Below, one piece after another: positions 1 through 7,444 of a DNA stretch of 64,000 nucleotides (position 1 is its first letter; every line of letters starts with the position of its first letter). The notes under the pieces were generated by a model, which saw only the letters and a list, made by a program, of their open reading frames with translations, had not been told where the DNA came from and did no database searches. The position numbers and the translations under genes were made by a program. The DNA is from Streptomyces sp. NBC_01669 (lineage in GTDB: Bacteria; Actinomycetota; Actinomycetes; Streptomycetales; Streptomycetaceae): the NCBI RefSeq assembly GCF_026339735.1, contig NZ_JAPEQG010000001.1:5456001-5520000 (forward strand), read 5' to 3'.

Positions 1-1
1 G

Positions 2-2182
2 TGCGGCGCGATCGACTACGGCTTCGTCGACCCGGTGCTGAAACTCGCCGTACTCACAGAGACGGACCTGACCGGTCAGCGCACCGCGACCAAGGACCTG
101 GGCCGGATGCCGGCCCGCCGCCGCAAGACCATCGACCCGCTGACGCTGGAGACGGGCGACTACATCGTCCACGAGCAGCACGGCGTGGGCCGCTACATCG
201 AGATGGTGCAGCGCACGGTGCAGGGCGCCACCCGCGAGTATCTTCTCGTCGAGTACGCCCCCGCCAAGCGCGGCCAGCCCGGCGACCGCCTCTACATCCC
301 GACCGACCAGCTGGAGCAGGTCACCAAGTACGTCGGCGGCGAGGCGCCCACCCTGCACCGGCTCGGCGGCGCCGACTGGACGAAGACCAAGGCGCGAGCC
401 AAGAAGGCCGTCAAGGAGATCGCCGCCGACCTGATCAAGCTGTACTCGGCGCGGATGGCGGCGCCCGGCCATGTCTTCGGCCCCGACACCCCGTGGCAGC
501 GCGAGCTGGAGGACGCCTTCCCGTACGCGGAGACGCCGGATCAGCTCACCACGATCGCCGAGGTCAAGGAGGACATGGAGAAGTCCGTCCCGATGGACCG
601 GCTGATCTGCGGCGACGTCGGCTACGGCAAGACGGAGATCGCGGTGCGCGCCGCGTTCAAGGCGGTCCAGGACGGCAAGCAGGTCGCCGTCCTCGTCCCC
701 ACCACGCTCCTCGTCCAGCAGCACTACGGCACGTTCACCGAGCGCTACTCCCAATTCCCGGTCAACGTGAGGGCGCTCAGCCGCTTCCAGTCCGACACCG
801 AGTCGAAGGCGACTCTGGAGGGGCTGCGCGAAGGCTCCGTCGACCTGGTCATCGGCACGCACCGCCTGTTCTCGTCCGAGACGAAGTTCAAGGACCTGGG
901 TCTGGTCATCGTCGACGAGGAGCAGCGCTTCGGCGTCGAGCACAAGGAGCAGCTGAAGAAGCTCCGCGCCAACGTCGACGTCCTCACCATGTCCGCGACG
1001 CCCATCCCCCGTACGCTCGAGATGGCCGTCACCGGCATCCGTGAGATGTCGACGATCACCACGCCCCCCGAGGAGCGCCACCCGGTCCTCACCTTCGTCG
1101 GCCCGTACGAGGAGAAGCAGATCGGCGCGGCCATCCGCCGTGAACTGCTGCGTGAGGGGCAGGCGTTCTACATCCACAACCGTGTCGAGTCCATCGACCG
1201 AGCGGCCGCCCGCCTCCGCGAGATCATCCCCGAGGCCCGGATCGCGACCGCCCACGGCCAGATGTCGGAACAGGCACTGGAACAGGTGGTCGTGGACTTC
1301 TGGGAGAAGAAGTTCGACGTCCTGGTCTCCACGACGATCGTCGAGTCCGGCATCGACATCTCCAACGCCAACACCCTGATCGTGGAGCGCGGCGACAACT
1401 TCGGCCTCTCCCAGCTCCACCAGCTGCGCGGCCGCGTCGGCCGTAGCCGCGAGCGCGGTTACGCGTACTTCCTGTACCCGCCGGAGAAGCCCCTCACCGA
1501 GACGGCCCACGAGCGCCTGGCCACGATCGCCCAGCACACGGAGATGGGCGCGGGCATGTACGTGGCGATGAAGGACCTCGAAATCCGGGGCGCCGGAAAC
1601 CTCCTGGGCGGCGAACAGTCCGGCCATATCGCGGGCGTGGGCTTCGACCTGTACGTGCGCATGGTCGGTGAGGCCGTCGCCGACTACCGGGCCTCGCTCG
1701 AAGGCGGCGTCGAGGAGGAACCGCCGCTGGAGGTCAAGATCGAGCTCCCGGTCGACGCACACGTTCCGCACGACTACGCCCCCGGCGAGCGGCTGCGCCT
1801 GCAGGCGTACCGCGCGATCGCGGCCGCCACCACGGAGGACGACATCAAGGCGGTCCGTGAGGAACTCACCGACCGCTACGGCAAGCTCCCGGAGCCGGTC
1901 GAGAACCTCCTCCTGGTTGCGGGCCTGCGGATGCTGGCCCGCGCCTGCGGCGTCGGCGACATCGTGCTCCAGGGCCCGAACATCCGGTTCGCCCCGGTGG
2001 AGCTGCGCGAGTCGCAGGAGCTGCGCCTGAAGCGCCTCTACCCGAAGACGGTGATCAAGCCGGCTCTCCACCAGATCCTGGTCCCGCGCCCGACCACGGG
2101 CCGGATCGGCGGCAAGCCGGTCGTCGGCCGCGAACTCCTCGCCTGGACCGGGGAGTTCCTCACGACGATTCTGGGGTCGTGA
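2..2182 (+). CDS. mfd: Transcription-repair coupling factor Mfd, C-terminal two thirds (5' end outside window)
   Basis: Mfd is a cytoplasmic DNA translocase that removes RNA polymerase stalled at lesions and recruits UvrA. The reading frame is already open at base 2, so the UvrB-like N-terminal part lies upstream of the window; about 727 of the usual 1150-1200 residues are present. Visible in order: a CarD/RID-type RNAP interaction domain (DYIVHEQHGVGRY), a helicase core with Walker A (GDVGYGKTE), the DEEQ box (VDEEQRFG), motif SATPIPRTLEMA, the second RecA-like lobe with QLRGRVGRS, and the C-terminal autoinhibitory domain. The 3' end overlaps the convergent TetR gene by 23 bp. Identification is secure. 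Confidence 0.97.
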   Translation, partial: CGAIDYGFVDPVLKLAVLTETDLTGQRTATKDLGRMPARRRKTIDPLTLETGDYIVHEQHGVGRYIEMVQRTVQGATREYLLVEYAPAKRGQPGDRLYIPTDQLEQVTKYVGGEAPTLHRLGGADWTKTKARAKKAVKEIAADLIKLYSARMAAPGHVFGPDTPWQRELEDAFPYAETPDQLTTIAEVKEDMEKSVPMDRLICGDVGYGKTEIAVRAAFKAVQDGKQVAVLVPTTLLVQQHYGTFTERYSQFPVNVRALSRFQSDTESKATLEGLREGSVDLVIGTHRLFSSETKFKDLGLVIVDEEQRFGVEHKEQLKKLRANVDVLTMSATPIPRTLEMAVTGIREMSTITTPPEERHPVLTFVGPYEEKQIGAAIRRELLREGQAFYIHNRVESIDRAAARLREIIPEARIATAHGQMSEQALEQVVVDFWEKKFDVLVSTTIVESGIDISNANTLIVERGDNFGLSQLHQLRGRVGRSRERGYAYFLYPPEKPLTETAHERLATIAQHTEMGAGMYVAMKDLEIRGAGNLLGGEQSGHIAGVGFDLYVRMVGEAVADYRASLEGGVEEEPPLEVKIELPVDAHVPHDYAPGERLRLQAYRAIAAATTEDDIKAVREELTDRYGKLPEPVENLLLVAGLRMLARACGVGDIVLQGPNIRFAPVELRESQELRLKRLYPKTVIKPALHQILVPRPTTGRIGGKPVVGRELLAWTGEFLTTILGS

Positions 2183-2735
2183 ACAACAGCCCGGTGAGCG
2201 ACCGGAACACCTCCTCGGGGTTCCGGTCGCCCAGCGGGTCGCTCAGATTGCCGCTCAGCAGCAGGGTGGCGAAGCCGTGGGCCAGGGACCAGGCGGCCAC
2301 CCCCGCGAGGCGGGCGTCGTCGCCGCGTCCGGCGGCGGGGAGCCCGCCGACGCCCGCGCGCAGCGCCTGCGCCGCGCGGGCCCTGGCCGCGAGGAGTTCG
2401 GAGTCGTCCGCGCGGTAGAGCTCCGGCTGGAACATCACCTGGAAGTGCGCCGGGTGGCCGGTCGCGAACCGCACGTATCGCACGCCCCTCTCCCGTAGGT
2501 CCGGCGCGTCGGCGAGGGCATCGGCGAAGAGTCCGTACCCCTCGGCGGCGATGGCCGTCAGCAGTCCCGTGCGGTCCTTGAAGTGGTGGGCGGGGGCCGC
2601 GTGGGAGACGCCGGCCCGGCGGGCCAGGTCGCGCAGGCTCAGGGCGCCGGGGCCCTCGGTGCGGATGACATCGAGTGCGGCGGTGAGGACGGCCCGTCGC
2701 AGGTCGCCGTGGTGGTAGGTGCGCTCGCTGCTCAT
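2160..2735 (-). CDS. TetR/AcrR-family transcriptional regulator
   Basis: A one-component repressor of about 191 residues. The N-terminal helix-turn-helix is clear (LSLRDLARRAGVSHAAPAHHFKD, cut here by the reader-friendly core DLARRAGVSHAAPAHHF), followed by an all-helical ligand-binding domain. The ATG at 2735 is used here. A GTG at 2744 is an alternative and could start a leaderless message, because a TAGATT -10 box lies at 2754-2759 on this strand. No good ribosome-binding site precedes either start. It is divergent from the SalK-like gene at 2841, and two 15-bp palindromes lie between them, so autoregulation and control of the neighbour are likely. The ligand is unknown. Confidence 0.88.
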   Translation of the reverse strand: MSSERTYHHGDLRRAVLTAALDVIRTEGPGALSLRDLARRAGVSHAAPAHHFKDRTGLLTAIAAEGYGLFADALADAPDLRERGVRYVRFATGHPAHFQVMFQPELYRADDSELLAARARAAQALRAGVGGLPAAGRGDDARLAGVAAWSLAHGFATLLLSGNLSDPLGDRNPEEVFRSLTGLLFTTPESS

Positions 2736-2756
2736 GGACAGCACAGTACGCGGAAT

Positions 2757-2813
2757 CTAGTCATTGACAAGTTCGCGGGAGGCGAGGATTCTCTAGAACT
2801 AGTCAGCGACAAG
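2757..2813. promoter_or_regulatory. Candidate TetR operator pair in the divergent promoter region
   Basis: Two related 15-mers lie at 2757-2771 (CTAGTCATTGACAAG) and 2799-2813 (CTAGTCAGCGACAAG). They match at 13 of 15 positions and are spaced exactly 42 bp apart, four helical turns. The first is a near-perfect palindrome (6 of 7 arm positions). It overlaps a TTGACA -35 box (2764-2769) that is 17 bp from GATTCT (2787-2792) for the rightward gene, and touches the TAGATT -10 of the TetR gene. Binding by the adjacent regulator is inferred. Confidence 0.6.
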
Positions 2814-2840
2814 ATGCGGGTTCGGCCGAAGGGTGGAGAC

Positions 2841-3707
2841 ATGTCCGAGGAGTTGGGTCGCGTACGTCAGATGTGGCACCTGCTGGAGCCCCTGCACGCG
2901 GTGCTCTACTACGCGCCGGAGGTCTTCGAGGAGGCCGCCGCGCTCGGCTACCGCACCGACGAGCGCTGGCCCAGTTACTTCGCCTGGCGTGCGGCGCCGC
3001 TGGGAGCGGCCGGTGCGGCGCGCGTCGTCGACACGTTCTACAGCTTCAGTCCGGACAAGGTGCGGGAGCATATCCCGGCCGCCTGGTCCGTCGCCTCGCC
3101 CGATGCGGTGCTCGCCGCCCGGACGAGGGCGGTCGACCGTGCGTACCGGGCTCTGTTCGGGGAACAGGCCACCGGCCCGGAGATCGCCGAGGCCGAGGCG
3201 CTGGCCCGACGTGCCGCGCAGTCCGCGGACGTGACCGGCCGTCCGCTCGCCGGGGCCAACGCCGCTCTGCCCTGGCCGGACGAACCGCACGTGGCGCTCT
3301 GGCACGCGGCGACCGTCCTGCGCGAACACCGCGGTGACGGACATGTCGCCGCGCTCGCCGAGGCGGGGCTGGACCCGGTCGAGTCGCTGGTCTCGTTCGC
3401 GGGCATCGGCGCCGCGCGGCCGGAGGTGTTCGAGAGCCGGGGCTGGAGCGACGAGGAGTGGAACGCGGCCCGTGGGCGGCTGGTGAAGCGCGGGCTGTTG
3501 GAGGAGGACGGCACGGCGACGGAGGCGGGCCGGACGCTGCGCGCCGAGGTCGAGCGGCGCACGGACGAACAGGCGGCCGCACCCTGGCGGGTGCTCGGAA
3601 CGACGGAGCGGGAGCGGCTCGTGGAACTCCTGGGGCCGTTGTGGGTGGCGGCGATCGGGTCAGGGCTGCTGCCCTCCGAGACGACGCTCGGCATCGGAAA
3701 GGTGTGA
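2841..3707 (+). CDS. SalK/SCO6745-like helix-turn-helix domain protein
   Basis: A cytoplasmic protein of 288 residues resembling the actinobacterial SCO6745/SalK family, whose members have two repeated helical halves and a winged-helix-like end. Visible features are the N-terminal MWHLLEPLHAVLYYAPE, the motif YFAWRAAPLG, and the C-terminal GLLPSETTLGIGKV, with no signal peptide or membrane segment. The ATG at 2841 was chosen because GGTGGAG sits just upstream. It is divergently paired with the TetR gene and is probably that repressor's main target. The biochemical function is unknown; SalK relatives sit near secondary-metabolism genes without a proven reaction. Confidence 0.75.
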   Translation: MSEELGRVRQMWHLLEPLHAVLYYAPEVFEEAAALGYRTDERWPSYFAWRAAPLGAAGAARVVDTFYSFSPDKVREHIPAAWSVASPDAVLAARTRAVDRAYRALFGEQATGPEIAEAEALARRAAQSADVTGRPLAGANAALPWPDEPHVALWHAATVLREHRGDGHVAALAEAGLDPVESLVSFAGIGAARPEVFESRGWSDEEWNAARGRLVKRGLLEEDGTATEAGRTLRAEVERRTDEQAAAPWRVLGTTERERLVELLGPLWVAAIGSGLLPSETTLGIGKV

Positions 3708-3875
3708 GCTCCTCCAACGACCTGGTGCACGAGAGCGAGTGGATCAGGTCGTAAGACGTGGCGCGGTGTGATTCGGGCCGCATCCCGAACGTGTGGCGGC
3801 CTTGAACGCCCGTCAGCGGGGAAGGCGTCCGTAGGATCACCGCGTTCGGCTTTCTCCCTGTCAGGACGGTTTCGA

Positions 3876-4652
3876 GTGATATCTTCCCGCGCGTACCGAG
3901 TGATGCTGCCCGCCCTGAGCGCGGCGACCGTGCTGGCCCTGGCGGGCTGCGACCCCGAGGACGTGATCGCCGAGGGCGGCAGCAGCAGTGGACAACAGGG
4001 CGGCGGTTCCGCGGGCGGCTTCGGCGCCAGCCCGCTGAACAACCCCGACGGCACGAAGCCGGGCCTCGCACCCCTCACCAGCGAGGCGGACCGGGCCGCC
4101 GCCCGGAAGGTCATCGAGAAGGTGAGCACCAAGGGGCGCGGACCGAAGACCGGTTACGCGCGGGACGAGTTCGGCTACGCCTGGAAGGACTCGGTCGACG
4201 GAGTCCCGCTGTCCCGTAACGGCTGCGACACCCGCAACGACCTGCTGGCCAGGGACGGCAAGGACGTCGAGTTCCGGTCGGGTTCGGACTGTGTGGTCGT
4301 CTCGATGACCCTCAAGGATCCGTACACCGGCTCGACCATCGAGTGGCGCAAGCAGCAGGCGACGAAGGTCCAGATCGACCATGTCATGCCGCTGTCGTAC
4401 GACTGGCAGATGGGCGCCGCCCGCTGGCCCGAGGCGAAGCGGCAGCAGATTGCCAACGATCCGCTCAACCTCATTCCGGTGGACGGTCCGGCCAACAACG
4501 CCAAGCGGGATTCCGGTCCCGCGTCCTGGCTGCCGCCGTACAAGCAGATCCGCTGCTCCTATGCGGTGCGGTTCGCGCAGGTGTCGCTCAAGTACGCCCT
4601 TCCGGTGACCACCGCGGACAAGCGGGCGATGCTGGCGCAGTGCGGCGGCTGA
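3876..4652 (+). CDS. Secreted HNH-family nuclease lipoprotein (DUF1524/GmrSD C-terminal type)
   Basis: About 258 residues from a GTG start at 3876, preceded by AGGACGG. The N-terminus is a lipoprotein signal (LPALSAATVLALAGC, lipobox LAGC), so the protein is probably anchored on the outer face of the membrane. The C-terminal half holds the HNH core: IDHVMPLSYDWQMGA, then NDPLNLIPVDGPANNAKRD, with conserved D, H, N and K expected to coordinate metal and cleave phosphodiester bonds. A likely role is extracellular DNA or RNA degradation, as known for secreted Streptomyces nucleases of this family. An upstream in-frame start at 3768 would put extra residues ahead of the signal peptide and is less likely. 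Confidence 0.85.
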   Translation: MISSRAYRVMLPALSAATVLALAGCDPEDVIAEGGSSSGQQGGGSAGGFGASPLNNPDGTKPGLAPLTSEADRAAARKVIEKVSTKGRGPKTGYARDEFGYAWKDSVDGVPLSRNGCDTRNDLLARDGKDVEFRSGSDCVVVSMTLKDPYTGSTIEWRKQQATKVQIDHVMPLSYDWQMGAARWPEAKRQQIANDPLNLIPVDGPANNAKRDSGPASWLPPYKQIRCSYAVRFAQVSLKYALPVTTADKRAMLAQCGG

Positions 4653-4786
4653 CGGGGCCGGGCGGATGAGAAGCCGTCGCGGACGAGGCCCCCGGGAGGA
4701 CGGGCTCCGGGTGCAGGTCGGCCCCCTCGCCGCCGCACTGCAGAATTCGGTGGCCGACAGGAATACCGCCGCCTAGCGTGGGGTGG

Positions 4787-5533
4787 ATGGAGCTGACCAT
4801 CACCACGCTTGCCGCGCGCCCCGAGCTTGCCGGGCCCATGCACGAGATGCCCGAAACCTGGCCGGAGTTCGTCGTGGAGGATCTCGTCGGGTGGGCGAAC
4901 TACCCGCGGATCGCTGTCGAGTTCCCGGAGTATTCGCTCGTCGCGACGGACCCCGACGGCACGGTCGTCGCACGGGCCTACAGCGTGCCGTTCGCGCTGA
5001 ATGCCCCCGGCCGAGGAGAGTTGCCCGAGGGCGGCTGGGACCAGGTGCTGCTGTGGGCGTTCTCCGACCTGCGGCGCGGGTCCACGCCGGACACGGTCAG
5101 CGCGATCGAGATCTGCGTCGCCAAGGGGTGGCAGGGGCAGGGCATTTCGGGGCGGATGGTCGCCGCGATGCGGGAGAACGTCGGGAGGCTCGGGTTCCGG
5201 GAGCTCGTCGCTCCGGTGCGGCCGAGCGCCAAGCACCTGGACGCCTCGGCTCCGATGGAGGAGTACGCCCGCCGGACCCGGGCGGAGGACGGGCTGCCGT
5301 ACGACCCGTGGCTGCGCGTCCATGTGCGGGCGGGCGGGGTGATCGAGACGGTGGCGCCGGTGTCGATGACGGTGTCCGGCTCCCTCGCGCGGTGGCGGTC
5401 CTGGACCGGGCTGCCGTTCGACGAGGACGGTCCGGTGGAGGTGCCGGGGGCGCTGGTGCCGGTGCACTGTTCGGTGGCGCACGGATACGCGGTGTACGTG
5501 GAGCCCAATGTGTGGGTGCGGCACGGCGTGTGA
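4787..5533 (+). CDS. GNAT-family N-acetyltransferase
   Basis: A 248-residue cytoplasmic protein. The acetyl-CoA binding region is visible as VSAIEICVAKGWQGQGISG, where Q-G-Q-G replaces the classical R/Q-x-x-G-x-G/A loop, followed by the helix MVAAMRENVGRLGF. The substrate is unknown. A TAGCGT -10-like box at 4774-4779 lies seven bases before the ATG and there is no clear ribosome-binding site, so the transcript may be leaderless; the GTG at 4778 is an alternative start. It is convergent with the lipoprotein gene downstream, with a strong hairpin between them. Confidence 0.82.
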   Translation: MELTITTLAARPELAGPMHEMPETWPEFVVEDLVGWANYPRIAVEFPEYSLVATDPDGTVVARAYSVPFALNAPGRGELPEGGWDQVLLWAFSDLRRGSTPDTVSAIEICVAKGWQGQGISGRMVAAMRENVGRLGFRELVAPVRPSAKHLDASAPMEEYARRTRAEDGLPYDPWLRVHVRAGGVIETVAPVSMTVSGSLARWRSWTGLPFDEDGPVEVPGALVPVHCSVAHGYAVYVEPNVWVRHGV

Positions 5534-5541
5534 ACACAGCG

Positions 5542-5567
5542 GGAACCCGCCCGGGCGGGCGGGTTCC
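5542..5567. terminator. Bidirectional terminator hairpin
   Basis: Perfect 11-bp stem (GGAACCCGCCC / GGGCGGGTTCC) with a four-base loop, located between two convergent genes. There is no long U tract, which is common for Streptomyces terminators. Confidence 0.75.
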
Positions 5568-5574
5568 TCAGGTG

Positions 5575-6306
5575 TCAGACGGCCGGTCTCTTCACTGCGA
5601 ACGGTTTGTCGAACTCGGAGAACTCGGCCGTGAGCGGGGTTCCGGTGCTGAAGCCCAGCTTCAGGATGTGGGGTCGGCCCTCCGTGGCGACCGCCGCCGT
5701 CCATGTACCCCGGCCCGCCGTGCCGGTGAGGGACAGTGCGGGCGTGGAGCCGACCGTGGTCGCCCGGCCCTTGCGGGCGGTGGCGCCGCTCCCCGCCAGG
5801 CGGTCGAGCAACCCCATCCGGTCGCAGTAGCTCAGGGCCTCCGCCGTGTACCGGTCCCAGGGGCGTGCCTTCACCCAGCGGCCCGTCAGTTTCTTGACCT
5901 CGGTGTCCACGGTGGTGCGGGACCGGCCCGCGTCCGCCGCCCGCAGCATCGCCTCGTCGGACTGGGTGTAGACCGTGCCGCCGGTTCTGACCAGCTCCAT
6001 CGTGCCCGCCGCGCCCATGGACAGGGTCACCGTGCACTCACCCCTGATGTCGGTGGCGACGTACGCCTGGACGGGAGCGCCGTCCGGCGACTTCGTCCCG
6101 ACGGTGATGCGTACCGCCTTGGCCGCCCGGGTCGCCGCGAGGGCCTTGTTGACGACCTCGGGGCCGCTGAGCCGGCCGAACGGCGCGGGGTCCCGCTGTT
6201 GGGCGAACACCGTGTCGCAGGCGGTGAGTCCCAGGGCGGTGACCACGCAGAGGGACGCCGTCGCGGTACGGAGAGCGGTTGCGGCGATGCCGACCGGGGG
6301 GCGCAT
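5575..6306 (-). CDS. Putative lipoprotein, LppX/LprG-like
   Basis: 243 residues from an ATG at 6306 with GGACGGAG upstream. The signal peptide ends in a lipobox (VTALGLTAC). The mature part has the layout seen in Streptomyces LppX/LprG-like lipoproteins: helix GPEVVNKALAATRAAKAVRI, then beta strands with VYTQSDEAMLRAAD and a region describing WVKARPWDRY. Relatives bind lipids or act in envelope assembly, but no function is proven for this subgroup. A GGGGA repeat array occupies its promoter region. The longer reading with a proline/serine-rich extension is only translation through that repeat and is not used. Confidence 0.75.
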   Translation of the reverse strand: MRPPVGIAATALRTATASLCVVTALGLTACDTVFAQQRDPAPFGRLSGPEVVNKALAATRAAKAVRITVGTKSPDGAPVQAYVATDIRGECTVTLSMGAAGTMELVRTGGTVYTQSDEAMLRAADAGRSRTTVDTEVKKLTGRWVKARPWDRYTAEALSYCDRMGLLDRLAGSGATARKGRATTVGSTPALSLTGTAGRGTWTAAVATEGRPHILKLGFSTGTPLTAEFSEFDKPFAVKRPAV

Positions 6307-6329
6307 GGGCGGGCTCCGTCCTGGGCGAG

Positions 6330-6384
6330 GGGGAGGGGAGGGGAGGGGAGGGGAGGGGAGGGGAGGGGAGGGGCGGGGTGGGAT
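6330..6384. repeat. (GGGGA)8 pentanucleotide array
   Basis: Eight perfect tandem GGGGA units at 6330-6369, followed by GGGGC, GGGGT and GGGA. The array fills the space between the lipoprotein start (6306) and the stop of the upstream gene (6384). Each run of four Gs could join a G-quadruplex on the plus strand, which is the template strand for the leftward genes. Confidence 0.9.
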
Positions 6385-7217
6385 CAGAGCGCGAGGTCCC
6401 ACTGGGTGGCGTCGTACGTGAAGCCGGGGTTGACCTCGACCGTCAGGTTCTTCGCGTCCGCCGGGGCGTCGAAGGCGAACTGGACGGTGACCTTCTTGCC
6501 GGGCAGGACCGTGCCGCTGAAACCCTCGCCGACCTTGCCGTCGAAGATCTGCTCGGCGTCCACGCCGTCCTTGCCGGCTCGCGCCTCGACGTTCACGAGC
6601 GCCGCGTCGAACTTCTCCTTGCCCGCGTTTTCGATGACGACCGCGATCCGGTACGCCTTGTTGCCCTTCGTGTGGCCGGCGGCGTACGCGTCGGGGGTGT
6701 ACGAGGTCGCGTCGCCGACCGTGACCGTCAGGTCGTCGTCGTACACGGCCGAGTCCCCGGCCTCCAGTGCCTTCCCGGCGTCCTTGTTCTTCTCATTGCT
6801 CTTGGCGGAGTCCGAGCCGCCCGCCTTCGGCGCGGCGGAGGCGGTGGTGTCCGACACCGCCTTGTCGAGTTCGTTCACCGCCTCGTCCACCGCCTTGAAG
6901 GTGATCACCGCGCCGACCACCGAGAGGATCAGCGCGATCAGGCCGAGGACGGCGCCGAACGTGGCCATGCCCTTGTTGGTGGCCTCGCCGCGCTTGGCGC
7001 GACCCCGGCCGACCAGGCCGAGGATCAGGGCGATGAGGCCGAGGATGCCCGCCAGCCAGAAGAGGAACGGGATCAGGCCCGAGACGGCTCCCACGATGCC
7101 GAGGATCAGCGCGGAGATGCCGAGCCCGTTGCGGGCCGGGCGCAGGCCGGGCGTCTGGACCGGGGTGTACGGCTGCTGGGGCTGCGGGGACTGCGGCGGC
7201 TGCGTGAACTGGGACAT
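6384..7217 (-). CDS. DUF4190/DUF4352-type membrane-anchored protein
   Basis: 277 residues. A proline/glutamine-rich cytoplasmic N-terminus (SQFTQPPQSPQPQQPYTP) leads into two hydrophobic blocks at about residues 35-75 and 85-110 (LGISALILGIVGAVSGLIPF and FGAVLGLIALILSVVGAVI). A low-complexity linker follows, then an Ig-like extracellular DUF4352 domain of about 130 residues (YRIAVVIENAGKEKFDAA). Such proteins are common in Streptomyces and of unknown function. The ATG at 7217 is preceded by GGAGGG. It is divergent from the DNA methylase gene across a 227-bp region that contains an inverted repeat. Confidence 0.82.
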   Translation of the reverse strand: MSQFTQPPQSPQPQQPYTPVQTPGLRPARNGLGISALILGIVGAVSGLIPFLFWLAGILGLIALILGLVGRGRAKRGEATNKGMATFGAVLGLIALILSVVGAVITFKAVDEAVNELDKAVSDTTASAAPKAGGSDSAKSNEKNKDAGKALEAGDSAVYDDDLTVTVGDATSYTPDAYAAGHTKGNKAYRIAVVIENAGKEKFDAALVNVEARAGKDGVDAEQIFDGKVGEGFSGTVLPGKKVTVQFAFDAPADAKNLTVEVNPGFTYDATQWDLAL

Positions 7218-7322
7218 GGCTGTGCCCTCCGGCAAGTGCAGGGATGAGTGGTGAGCGGTTCGTTGCGCCACCTGATGTAGCGACAGATCAATAACAGCAG
7301 AGCTTGTGAACCGAGTCAACAC

Positions 7323-7358
7323 GATTCACAGAAAACTGCTTCGTGCACACTGTGAATC
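7323..7358. promoter_or_regulatory. Inverted repeat in the divergent promoter region
   Basis: A perfect 9-bp inverted repeat, GATTCACAG (7323-7331) and CTGTGAATC (7350-7358), with 18 bases between arms. A third TTGTGAA half-site lies about 20 bp to the left. It sits between divergent genes and is a candidate operator; the binding protein is unknown, possibly the helix-turn-helix of the methylase itself. Confidence 0.4.
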
Positions 7359-7444
7359 GGTGCCGGGGGAAAGGGTCGGTATGCTCGCGGACACAGCAGG
7401 CAGCGTGGACCCGTAGGAACGCATCAGGACCAGGGAGACAGCCA

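Noticed and set aside
4783..7254. 823-codon plus-strand open frame
   Set aside because: It runs out of frame through the GNAT gene and antisense through two surface-protein genes; composition is Arg/Gly-rich with no domain. A high-GC shadow frame.
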